NCBI RefSeq assembly: GCF_021018895.1
Contig: NC_079373.1
Coordinates: 6,647,501 to 6,711,500 of the forward strand
Direction of reading: 5' to 3'
Source: Seriola aureovittata
Taxonomy: Eukaryota; Chordata; Actinopteri; Carangiformes; Carangidae
Length of the DNA stretch: 64,000 nt
In this document: piece after piece, positions 24,456-34,195 of the stretch
How positions within the stretch are numbered: the stretch's first letter is position 1
Layout: the number at the start of each line of letters is the position of its first letter
Notes under the pieces: model-generated
What the model was told of the DNA's origin: nothing
Databases searched by the model: none
What the model saw: the letters and a program-made list of their open reading frames with translations, nothing else
Made by a program: the position numbers and the translations under genes

Positions 24456-25710
24456 AGCTATGTTGTTTCAAATTGAACCATTAATTCAATGTTGTTTGAT
24501 TTCAGTTTACAAGCTGGGTATGAGAGTGTTTGTATTTGTGTTCCAGGTTTTGAGCTTTGTGAACTGAGTTGTGTTATACTTATACTCACGGGAACCACAT
24601 CTGGAAGTCGGCAGAGGTAGACAAGCTGGGAGAGCTGCAGCATATACACACTATCACGCTAAATGGAAATACCATCGAGACCCACAAGGGCTACAGGTGG
24701 AGACTTGATTTTCTTTCAGGTTATATAGATTTTGTTTATGATTAATAAAAAAAAGAGCTATATGTGATTTAGCAGAACATATCTGACAGACAATAAACAA
24801 AGCCTGGAACACAAAGATGGTGTTTCACACTGCAGTTATATACTTGAAGGTTCTTGAAGGTTGCAGCAAGAGGTTACGGGTGGTAGAAGTCTGCAGTTAC
24901 ATTGTGTGTATATATCTGAAGTTTGTGAAGGCAAGTAGGTTGATAACATTTTAATAAGTGTTGAAATGGAGATCGGTGCTACTTCTACTACAATGTTGAT
25001 TCCCATCTGCATAACAGCAATAGATACACACACAGAGAAAGAAGGTCACCTTACGTTCGTTAGATTTCTCATGCATCATCTCATTTCATATACTATCATT
25101 TGTGTTAAAAAGCAGGAAAGTATAGAAAAGATCTAGTTTGAGTAGATTGAAAGATATCGTCCTTATTCAACATTCAGTCTGGATTCATTTTTTTTGGAAG
25201 ACCACAAAATGGAGTCCCTTGATTTCAGTCTAGTGTGATAAGACTAGGTCAAAACCTTGTATAATGCTGGACCGTGTTGTTGGGTATTTGCATTCTTTTG
25301 AGAATTATCAGCTGCCCTGCAGATGTCCCTGTAGTCCAGAGCGATTGTCTTAATGTTTCCATTAAAATTTTAATTTCAAATGAAATATATGTTTGCAGTT
25401 GTCATACAATGCAGTAAAATCAAATGAAATTTAGGTAGTAGTGTTACAGGTGGACGAGCAGGGACCACCCAAACAAAACGCGCTCTGTGTGAGTACGCAC
25501 CTTGACCCCGGACCCAGGTCATCTGTGCTTAGTCCTTGTCAACTCCAAAAAATGCCACTGCTCTCAAGGTTTATTGATGTAGATGTGCAGATTTTGAATT
25601 TTGAAAATGAATGTACACTGTTTTTACATCAGTGCATATTTTATCCAGATTGTATCTAATTATGATTTCAATTTGATTACATTTAGATAGAATAAGAAGA
25701 ATAGAAGACA
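24456..25710. other. Unique non-coding tract
   Basis: No gene or element recognised. Confidence 0.5.
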
Positions 25711-25775
25711 ATGGTAGTCAGGGTTCAAACCTGTGACATTGTAGTTACATGATGAGCACTGTTATGCTATTTACA
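25711..25775 (-). mobile_element. Degraded tRNA-derived SINE head
   Basis: On the minus strand the order is a box A-like TAGCATAACAGTGCTC (about 25754-25769) and then a box B-like GGTTTGAACCC (25721-25731) preceded by GTCACA, which resembles pol III promoters of tRNA-derived SINEs. There is no clear 3' tail or target duplication, so the call is tentative. Confidence 0.33.
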
Positions 25776-25845
25776 TTTATTGCTTGCTTTAAGGTATTCA
25801 GTGTCTGCACACTGAGTGGTACCAGTGATGATGAGTAGGGACACT

Positions 25846-25849
<4 letters not shown>

Positions 25850-25903
<54 letters not shown>
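25850..25903. repeat. (CA)n microsatellite
   Basis: About 54 bp of pure CA. Confidence 0.97.
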
Positions 25904-25911
<8 letters not shown>

Positions 25912-26967
25912 TGCTCAGATACATTAAAACACAGACATACATCTGCTGGGCTGAAGTCCAAACAAGACGAACAAATGTGAAACTCTAGTCGTCTCCTACG
26001 TCTCTTTGATGCGGTTGTGTAGGCTCAGATGGCGGTGCGAGGTAGTATGTTTGTCACAAAATCCTTCACCCAGGCAGATCAAGGGCAGTCGCCACACACT
26101 CAAACATTGCACATGTCTGCGGACAGGAGGATTATCTGTTCTAAGTGGAAAGGTCAGATTGAGGGAGCAGCTGAGATCAATTGAAAGACTGGATGAATCC
26201 TGAATAGAAATTCACAGAGAGGTTCAAGAGTAAGAGATTACTTTTGAAAGGATTAGGGTGACAAACAGTTGTATTGTAGAGGAGCAACTTGAGCAATGCT
26301 GGGTTTCCGTATACAGCCGGACATTGAAAAATCAATTTGTGCCTTCACATCAAGCTCACCTTTATTTAAATTAACTGAATGTGATTTGTACAAACCACTG
26401 TCATCACACACCAAATTTATCATAATTTTTTTTTATCTTCTTTTAATTTTAATAGGCTACCACATAAAGATCAGACTTGTTCTTTGAACCACCATGTTTT
26501 AACCTGCCACAATCCCAAACAACTTCAGCATATAATTAACTCAAATACATAAAATGAATAAAATAAAACCCTTCACTGATTTAAGCCCAGGGGAGTAAAC
26601 CAGTGTAAACTAGCCCTAACCTGCCAGGTTTGTTTTGGCTGAAAATATTAACTCTCTTTGTGTGGTTTTTTCGCTGCTGAGTGATTTACCTTTGCTATTA
26701 TGACAGGACAGGCACTTATAGCGCCTCTCACAACAGAAAATTATTCGAAACTTAATGTCACATATATGTCATCAGTTCTGCTTTCGTATTCACTCTTCGC
26801 TTTCAAGACCAAGTTCCTGGAACTAGATTTCAGCACTTCTCAGTAAGAGGTACTAAATGAAAGTTGCAGGTACTTTCATTCCCAGAACGGTCAAGCAGTT
26901 GTGTTATTAGATCACACCAAGCTTATCTGCAAAAAAAAACACAATGTCTGGCATCTGGGTATGAGAT
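25904..26967. other. AT-rich unique tract
   Basis: No gene recognised. Bases 26800-26890 have AGTTCCTGGAACT-type palindromic sequence that may derive from an old DNA element, but no termini are seen. Confidence 0.4.
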
Positions 26968-27084
26968 GCCCCTATGCCTTAGGGGTTAAGAGCCTGACTA
27001 TGAACCACAATGTCCTCATTTTGAGTGGGACTGGGGGAGCTTTGTTGCATCTATCCTCTCCGCTATCACTGTCTAATTAAGACC
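26968..27084 (+). mobile_element. Degraded tRNA-derived SINE
   Basis: Contains a box A-like TTAGGGGTTAAGAGCC, the internal phrase ACCACAATGTCC, a decayed box B-like segment (TTTTGAGTGGG) and the body TTTGTTGCATCTATCCTCTC followed by CACTGTCTAATTAAG. This order matches a percomorph SINE I recognise ('...CTTTGTTGCATGTC...CTGTCTAAATAAAGGC'). It abuts the Tc1-like element on its right, so one may have inserted into the tail of the other. Confidence 0.55.
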
Positions 27085-28233
27085 GGCAGCAGCTTCAGAA
27101 AGGATTCAGTCCCCTTTTAACTCTCTGCACACACAGATGTTCTATGGGGTTTAAGCCTGAGTTTTGGGAGAGACTTGTCCCAAAGCCACTCCAGGGTTGA
27201 CTTGGCTGCTTCAGGTCATTGTCACGCTGAAATGTGAACCGTCCCCCCAGGCTAAGGTCACGTGCTCTCTGCTTCAGGTTTTCTTCAAGGACCTTTCGGT
27301 ATTTGGCTGCATTCATCCTTCCCTCACTTGTAACCGGTCTCCCTGCCTCTGCTGCTGAGAAGCACTTCCATAGCAAGATGCTGCCACCACCATGCTTCGC
27401 TGTAGGGATGGTATTAACAGGGGATGAGCAATGTTGGCCAGACATAATGGTTGAAGTTCTGCCCAAAGGGTTCTATTTCTGTCTCCTCAGACAGGAGAAT
27501 CTTTTTCCTCATGCTCTCAGAGTCCTTTTAATACCGTTTGGCAAACTCCAAGCAAGCTGACTTATGTGTTTTTGTCCAAGTGGTTTCACTAGCCAGTCTA
27601 CCATAAAGGCCTGATTGATGGAGAGCTGCAGAGATGGTCATCCTTCTGGCAGGTTCTCCCATCTCCGCAGAGAACTTCTGAAGCTCTGTTAGAGCGATCA
27701 TTGGCCCTTCTTACTCAGTTTGGCCAGACAGCCAACCCTAGGAAGAGTCCTGGTGGTTTGGTTCCAAACTTCTTCCATTTCACAATTGAAGCCACTGTGC
27801 TCCTGGGAACACTGAAAACTTTAGAGATGTTTTTTTTTTTTTTTTTACCATCGTCCTGATGCTGGAAACAATTTTATCTCAGAGGTCCACAGAGAGTTTC
27901 CTGGACTCCACGGCTTGATTTTTCCTCTGACATGCAGTGTGAATTGCGGGACCTTATATACACAGATGTGTGCCTTTCTAAACTGTGCCCAGTCAATTCA
28001 TTTGCCCACAGGTGGACTCCAAATAACCGAAGCAAACAGGATGCACATGACCACAATTCCACAACAGTTTTTGATATTAAATAAAAAACATGGACTTACT
28101 TTTTTGTTATAGGTTATTGAGTGTAGATAGATGGGGAAGAGTCAATTTTATCCAATGGAAACTGAATTAAATCTACAATACAATAAAGTGTACAAAAAGT
28201 GAAGGGGTCTGAATACTGTCAGAAGTCACTGTA
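27085..28233 (-). mobile_element. Tc1-like DNA transposon, degraded
   Basis: Terminal inverted repeats are recognisable. The left end reads CAGAAAGGATTCAGTCCCCT (27096-27115). The right end, reverse-complemented, reads CAGTATTCAGACCCCTTCAC, with outermost bases TACAGTGACTTCTG. The TA at 28232-28233 fits a Tc1/mariner TA target. Between them, on the minus strand, lie a 5' non-coding segment and a broken transposase. At about 1.15 kb it is shorter than a full Tc1 element (about 1.2-1.6 kb). A 17-18-bp T run at about 27830-27846 is a slippage-prone scar. Family identity is from memory of fish Tc1 consensus features. Confidence 0.85.
27105..27790 (-). pseudogene. Tc1-family transposase pseudogene
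   Basis: Cut-and-paste DDE transposase, inactive. The best-preserved part (27095-27466, 123 codons) contains the hallmark HGGGSILLW motif, FQRDND carrying the second catalytic aspartate, and LNPIEHL with the catalytic glutamate of the DD34E triad. The N-terminal part, including the DNA-binding helix-turn-helix region and the first aspartate, lies to the right up to about 27790 in other frames and is broken by stops and frameshifts. Its nucleotides (near 27730 on the plus strand, GGCCAGACAGCCAACCC) still resemble the typical helix-turn-helix coding segment. Tc1 transposases are usually about 340 residues, so this copy cannot move itself. Confidence 0.85.
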
Positions 28234-28860
28234 AAATGGAGATTAAGTTTTTGGTCTACTAGGCTACTTGGTTTAATTTTTGAATGTTTTTAACAAGTTG
28301 TTGCTGAGGATCTAGTTGCAGGAGTGTATTTAATAGTTTTACGGCAATTTTTCACATTGTGAAATAGGAAACTTTTGAATATTTCATCTGTTTTGTTATT
28401 AAATCAAATCTGGCATATGAATCTCACTGTGTGTATTTTTGAAGTATTGAGATCTGGATCCAGATGCAGATGGAAATTTTTTTTAACGTCATGTCTATGC
28501 AACTACCATTTACATAAGTTTGTGTTTTAAAATATACTGTCTGCTTTCTGTCAGAGTTCCAGAGAATAAATTATTTTTAATAAAGTTTTAAACTTCCTGA
28601 AAACATCCTGTTCATCCATTGTTGGCACAAAGGTCTTTCAAATGCATCAAAAGTGCAGCTGACAAATTTGGGAAGATGCCAAGTGAAAGTAAAATGTATA
28701 TGAAAAGGTTTTTCACCTTATCTTTCACAATTTGATGGGCGTGTGAGGGAACGCAATTCCCCTGCTGTTCTCCGATCGAGCTGGAGGAAAGTGATCTGTG
28801 CTTCGAAAACAAAGAGCACAGAGCGGAAGGGGTCAATCCATTAGCAGGTTAATCCAATAT
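28234..28860. other. Unique AT-rich tract
   Basis: No gene or mobile element recognised. Confidence 0.5.
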
Positions 28861-28866
28861 GTGTGT

Positions 28867-28901
<35 letters not shown>
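28861..28901. repeat. (GT)n microsatellite
   Basis: About 41 bp of GT with one AT interruption. Confidence 0.96.
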
Positions 28902-28903
<2 letters not shown>

Positions 28904-30224
28904 AGGGATGGTGCATGTTGTTGTGTGCTCGTCCGAGGCAGAATGTGAGGTTGTGGGTGGGAGCCTTTTCTTCACTCTAAACGCAAGTAAAAAACTCTTT
29001 TCTAACACACCTCACTCTGAGAGAATAGTGGAGATGCTTCCCAGGAGATCTGACCTCTCTCTGCCGGTGGGAACTTATTTGTCTCCTTCACTCTTTCCCT
29101 GCCTGCCTCTGAAAGGAGGATGCTTTAACCTACGCTACACTAACTAGAGATCGTCTCGAGTTTCACCTTTTACCAGAGTCCCGTGAGGATGCTCTCGGCT
29201 TTCTCAGGTTGAGGAAAACATGACAACCTTTGCTAAACAAAGCGAGCAGGACAGAAAGGTATTGTATTTAAAGGAAAGTGTAAGTATTCATTTACTTTTG
29301 GTGGGTTAAAATTCAACACTCTGGATGTACAGAAATTCGGGAAAAGTGTGGAAAAAAGAACTTACTTAAAAGACAATGCAGATGAAGTTTTTGAACGATA
29401 AATAATCCATCACTGATAGCTGGTTACTGACTGCAAAAACTGATTTCTTTAAACTACGCCACCAGTGTTCACTTCCTTCTCACTCTTTTTGTGACTCGCG
29501 GTTTACATCCTAAAAAGGAATATATGCGATCCTATAGCTGTCTCCTGTCTGCTCTGAATAATAAAATATTTATTCTGAGCAAAACCAGTGATTAACATTT
29601 CCACAGACTGTGGACTGTGCCCCAGCCTGCCACACAGCCTATGGAAATTTTGAATTTAAATATTTTCTTTACCTCAGGCAGACATTTTATTATCCCCAGC
29701 ATTAAGCGGACATCTGTGTGATCATAAGAAACAACCCACGGCTGGAGTTTGCATAGGGAACGCTGTGTGACCAAATCATAAAGTAAAGTACGGAGTGGTG
29801 GGGTCACAAACGGAGCTTCTATCTGTAAGTTGATTAATGCTCCTGCGTCACTGTGCGCAGCAGCATGTGGGTGCCTCTGGTGTAGTAACTCACTTATAGT
29901 TGAGTGTCGGATTTCACGTGGCGTCGACACTACCGCAGCACTAGCTGAGCGTGCTGCGAATGATCAGTCTTCATTGTGCTTTAAAAGATTGCTTTAGATT
30001 TGTCTTAACCCAGGACTGTCATAATCATTCGTCCAAAGTTGCACTATTTTTAGTACAAAACTCCCTCCTTGTGTTTCCCTGGACAGTCTTTTTTCACTGA
30101 GCTGCAGTGGCGAGATAGCAACGCAATTCTGGAATAAAAAGACTGTAACTTTGGAAGTTATCCCCCTCATCTGTCTAACTCTTCTAAGACTGCTGCAGAC
30201 TCATGTGAGCTTCAGGTTCCGGGG
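28902..30224. other. Unique non-coding tract
   Basis: A 112-codon minus-strand frame (29592-29930) is interrupted by a donor-like CTGAG/GTAAAG at 29672, but the peptide resembles no family I know. Nothing else recognised. Confidence 0.45.
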
Positions 30225-30667
30225 CTTCCGGGTCACATGTGGCCACATTCTTTTAGCAGTGTGAGCGCAAATGCGTTCTGGGCCACATTGAAAGGCCGAC
30301 TACTCACTCAACTGATGTCCTCTGCCACAGTTAGTCCCACTACAGTTTCTTCATGACCTGAGAATATTTTACTATTTCAGACCTTATTTCACGGTAGAGC
30401 CATGTGCAGTGCAATGATTAACTCAGCCCCACTCTCTCTCTCTCTCTGTGTCTTTCTCGACCACATTGACAACAGACCCGTCTGTCGGACTGACAACAAC
30501 AACACATCCTGTTTATTTGCATGTACAGCAGGGAAGTGAGAACAGGTGGTTGCTACAGACGCATGTGGAGACGCATTTTAAAGCCAGGTGTGAACAGGCG
30601 TACTTACCACTTGTGATCGGATGACCGATTGCGCATATTAGAGCCAGGTATGAACAGGGCCTTATGG
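30225..30667. mobile_element. Fragment of a non-autonomous DNA element
   Basis: The right part carries the phrases GACGCATTTTAAAGCCAGGT, GTGAACAGGC and TTGTGATCGGATGACCGAT, typical of a teleost DNA-repeat family built on 'AGCCAGGTGTGAACA' and 'GTGATCCGATC' modules. A 27-bp module occurs twice exactly 60 bp apart (30573-30599 and 30633-30659, about 80% identical). A clear left terminus is missing. A (CT)n stretch lies at about 30432-30448. No coding capacity. Confidence 0.5.
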
Positions 30668-31730
30668 TTACTCGTTTGAGAAGTCCAGGTTAGCTCAAGT
30701 TGCTGCTCTGTAATCTTCTAACGCTAAAGAATAAAATGTAATTCAATTGTTTCTCTACGTGTAATATAACGCATACAGCCTGTACTAAAATATGCATCTG
30801 TGAGATAAAAACTCCTAACTAATGAAGAAGTGCTATGAGTTTTCAACACGAGGCCTTTTTTTCTTACATACACAACTACAGACTGTTACTCACACAGACA
30901 CAAACACCTGCAGAGAAAAAAATACAGCCAAACAAAAAGAAAAGAAGGAGAAACTAAAGAAGTGGACAATTGTCACCTTGTCCCCAGAGAGGTCCTCCAG
31001 TCATATCCCTGCCGCAGACAGGAAGTCACACATAATGTTGGCCAAACGGAAAGATACCAGGGGTTCCCTGAAGGAAACCTGAGACTGTAGGACACCGGAT
31101 CACTGCGGGGGCCTGGGCCTCCCTCTCTATATCTGCAGGTACAATAGAACCTGCTGCACTAAGTACTATTCACCACAGGTAAGAGATATAGGGCCACCAT
31201 GTATGGTGAATAAAGTAGGCAGGTAACTATCCGCTGCTCTGTATTCAGAGGGGATTATGTAATGGTGGCACAAGAAGAAAAGGAGGGGATCAGAAAAACA
31301 ACAGTGTCACTTTCACCTAAAGGTGACATCACCGGACAGTGGACGCCCTAAACTGTGCTACAGGCTGTTGACAGTCTCATACACTATGCTTAAATAACAG
31401 GAGTGTATGATTTATAGGTCTGATGTTCTTCCAACCTGAAGTCCTGTAGGTGGTGGAGCTCACAGTGTTAACAGATCTGATGGAGGGAAGCTGCATCAGT
31501 GGCTTCACATAGCCAGATTCATCATGCGCTTAATTTGAATCTGAGTCCCTGATTGTTTTCGACTAATCAATGAAATTTCATACCAAAGCTGTTGCAGAAG
31601 CACACTGAGTCAGAAACAAGGTCAATGCATTTCAGCTGACACAAATACAGAAGTCAGGCACAAAGACAAATGCCTTGCAAAGAGGAAGTTGTATTCAATT
31701 ATGTGTAGATTTACTTTTGAATGAGGACTG
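30668..31730. other. Unique non-coding tract
   Basis: No gene or mobile element recognised. Confidence 0.5.
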
Positions 31731-32110
31731 TTTTTTTTTTTCTGTATTTATATCAGTAACATCTGATCTATATCTTCCCAAAACTTTATCGCAGATGTCT
31801 ATAGAGGGTTTCTTGGTTTTGCTTTTGTCCTGACATGCAATGTGAAATGTGTGGTGTGAGCCTTTCTAAACTATTTCCCACAGGTGGCCTCCAATCAAAT
31901 TGTTGGCATATCTCAAGGATAAGTAATGCAAACAGGATGCACCTGAACACAATTTAAACCAAAGCAAAGCGTCTGAATACTTTTTTAAATGATAGATTTC
32001 AGCTTCTGTAAATTTGCATAAATATCTAAATTTCTGTGTTGTCACGCATTATTGAGTGTCGATGGATGGGATTTATATTTGTAATTAATTTAGATCATTT
32101 TGTAGGGACC
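31731..32110 (-). mobile_element. Truncated Tc1-like element, 5' non-coding part only
   Basis: Shares ordered blocks with the right third of the 27.1-28.2 kb element: a T run, CCTGACATGCAATGTGAAAT, GAGCCTTTCTAAACTAT, CACAGGTGGCCTCCAATCAA, AAACAGGATGCACCTGAACA and GCGTCTGAATACTT. It therefore carries only the region upstream of the transposase and has no coding sequence. Same orientation as the larger copy 3.5 kb to the left. Confidence 0.75.
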
Positions 32111-33039
32111 TGTTTTAGTTGGACTTTAAAGGATATTTTTCTGTTGATCAGAGTAAAAAATGCTAAATAAAAACTAGTTAAAAGTTAAAAACTTTTTATA
32201 TGCACTGTACACCCAGGGCTTGTCAGTGTCCTTTCTTGGCGAACCTAGGTTGGAATCTAGTTTAACAAAACAGAAAGAGAAGGAGTCAGGCCACAATAGA
32301 AAATGCATGAAAAAGTAAACATACGGTATGTTTATTTAGTCCAGCTTTCACTGGGGTTGCTCACTGAATTAAAAGACAGATAACTCAGTAGCACTCTGGT
32401 AGAGAAGGCACGCACAGGGAGGTGATGACGAGGCCTGACAGATGTGTATTCTAACAATTTGAAGACCCAGAAGAATCTGACTGTAATTTTCCCCATCTAT
32501 CTGGACCATTCCCCCCAGTTTCCTTTAAAACACACGAAACAAGTGAGTCGGCTGATTGGTGTGTGTGTGTGTGTGTTGTTACATTTCAAAGTTTACAGAA
32601 GGCTATTTCTTCCCACTCATCAATAACAATGAAAATATGTTAATCTCCATTTTAACCTCAGCATAAGCAACTATTGACTGATTTTACCATTTAACTTAGC
32701 TGCATTAGTGCTAATTAGATGATATTAGCTGTTTATAAATTCATTTTGCAGCAACCAAATAAAACACTAAATGCAATAATCCTCTCAGTTTTGTTATTTC
32801 TATAATAAATTACATGTAATTCATTCAGTGAAGCGCCAGGAAGAAACCAAACTCAGCAACATGTTGGTGCAATGTCACAGATGGAGCAGATCCTTCTAAG
32901 TCGCTATCAACGTGTCGTCAATCTTTGGCTATCGTTAGCAGCTATTAGCATGTGAAAGTTGTCGTCTGGACCATAACAGCAAGTTTCAGTTCACTAATTG
33001 TCTCCACCCAGGTTGTCTCCTTTCACTTTAGTGTCAAGC
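32111..33039. other. Unique AT-rich tract
   Basis: Contains a short GT array at 32561-32576. No gene recognised. Confidence 0.5.
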
Positions 33040-33250
33040 AAACAAGTCAATCAACTTCACCTTTGTATTTGACGTGAAAACGATCGCGTCCGTCACATTT
33101 ACACATTCCTGCATAGACGAAGAGATCAGATACCCGAGATGAGCTGTGATCTGGGTTACTAATGAGCCTCCATTTATCACGGATAAGCGCCTTATTTTAA
33201 TGTAGCAGGAGACATCAGGAGCTGCCATTATCATTAACTGTCACTGAGAA
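33040..33250. promoter_or_regulatory. Candidate conserved non-coding element
   Basis: A unique, balanced block with CpGs (ACGATCGCGTCCG), homeodomain and GATA-type cores (CTAATGAG, TTTATCACGGATAAG, TTATTTTAATG) and no credible frame, sitting just left of a transposon. Enhancer-like by eye only. Confidence 0.33.
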
Positions 33251-33682
33251 CCACAAAAAGTCACTAATTACCCTAAAACACTGCCCTGTGCCCGAGGATA
33301 ACAAATGTCGGACTATGACATGACTACTTACAGCTATAATATGTAACTTTTCCACTTTAAAATGTTTAGTTATACTGTACGTTTTTTGAGTTGTGTACTT
33401 ACATTATCCCAAAACCAAGAGAAATCCATGATTTAAGTCATGGTAACAGTACATTTCATTTAGTCGCCTGTCAATGGCGTGATATCCCCTATGCACATGC
33501 AGCAGCGTTGTGGTTTCCTGCCAGAAGCATAAGAATGCACTTTTTTATTTTCAGTGTTAAGCCACATATCTAAGATACACTTTTTACACCTTGGTCGTTT
33601 TCAAGATATCAAGCCACACAATTGTCAGGCAACTCAGACCTCGGCCCTCTGGGAATTCTCGTGTCAACCGAACAGTTTAGGT

Positions 33683-33920
33683 GAAACACAAATTTTTTTT
33701 ATTTATTATTTTTTTTTTTTATATTTTTTTGGGCTTTTATGCCCTTAATGGACAGCACAGTGGAGAGTGACAGGAAACGGGGGGACGGCCTTTCATGCAG
33801 TGAAAGGCCGTCCGATGCGGGATTCGAACCGGGGCCGACTGCAGCGAGGACTGTAGCCTCTACACATGGGGCGCCTGCTTAAACCACTACGCTACACGAC
33901 ACCCCGAAACACTAATTTTT
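33683..33920 (-). mobile_element. tRNA-derived SINE with target-site duplication
   Basis: On the minus strand: a tRNA-like head starting at 33905 with box A (TAGCGTAGTGGTTT, 33881-33894) and a perfect box B (GGTTCGAATCCC, 33819-33830), a body (GTTTCCTGTCACTCTCCACT), and an A-rich tail (T-rich at 33698-33730 on the plus strand). It is flanked by a 15-bp direct duplication, GAAACACAAATTTTT (33683-33697) and GAAACACTAATTTTT (33906-33920), with one mismatch. The head is longer than a standard class I tRNA between the boxes, consistent with origin from a tRNA with a long variable arm. The duplication shows L1/LINE-type retroposition. The element is non-autonomous. Confidence 0.85.
33783..33813. 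repeat. Perfect 13-bp hairpin inside the SINE
   Basis: GGACGGCCTTTCA and its exact reverse complement flank a 5-nt loop (TGCAG). The stem is GC-rich and lies just downstream of the pol III head in SINE orientation. Confidence 0.9.
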
Positions 33921-34195
33921 GATGTGAAATTGAATTATATCCTGGTCTGTTGGTTATGGAGTTTATTCTGTGTTTTTACCTGTTGTAGTCACCTGGTCTG
34001 TTTGTTATGGAGAGGAGGACACAGATAATTCAGCTCCCAGTAAAAACCTCCACTTGAGAAGATGACGGCAATGGTGTTGAAGAAAACCCCTCCCATGATC
34101 CCACACTACTTCATGACGTCAACAAACACCATCTTTTGTTATTATTTCGTTTGAGAGACCCATAGCAACAGAAGTTACATACTGTGTGTTTAATT

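Larger units (their letters stand above)
33334..34195. mobile_element. MITE-like DNA element interrupted by a SINE
   Basis: The ends share an inverted TATGTAACTT core (33340-33349; complement at 34172-34181). The right part has the phrases CCCATGATCC, CATGACGTCA and GTTTGAGAGACCC followed by AACAGAAGTTACAT, which I recognise from a short teleost DNA element with 'GTAACTT...AAGTTACAT' ends. No transposase. A tRNA-derived SINE with its own target duplication sits inside, giving a clear order of insertion: this element first, SINE second. Confidence 0.65.

Noticed and set aside
29592..29930. Minus-strand exon with donor CTGAG/GTAAAG
   Set aside because: No acceptor or homologous protein seen; the frame is within the length expected by chance.
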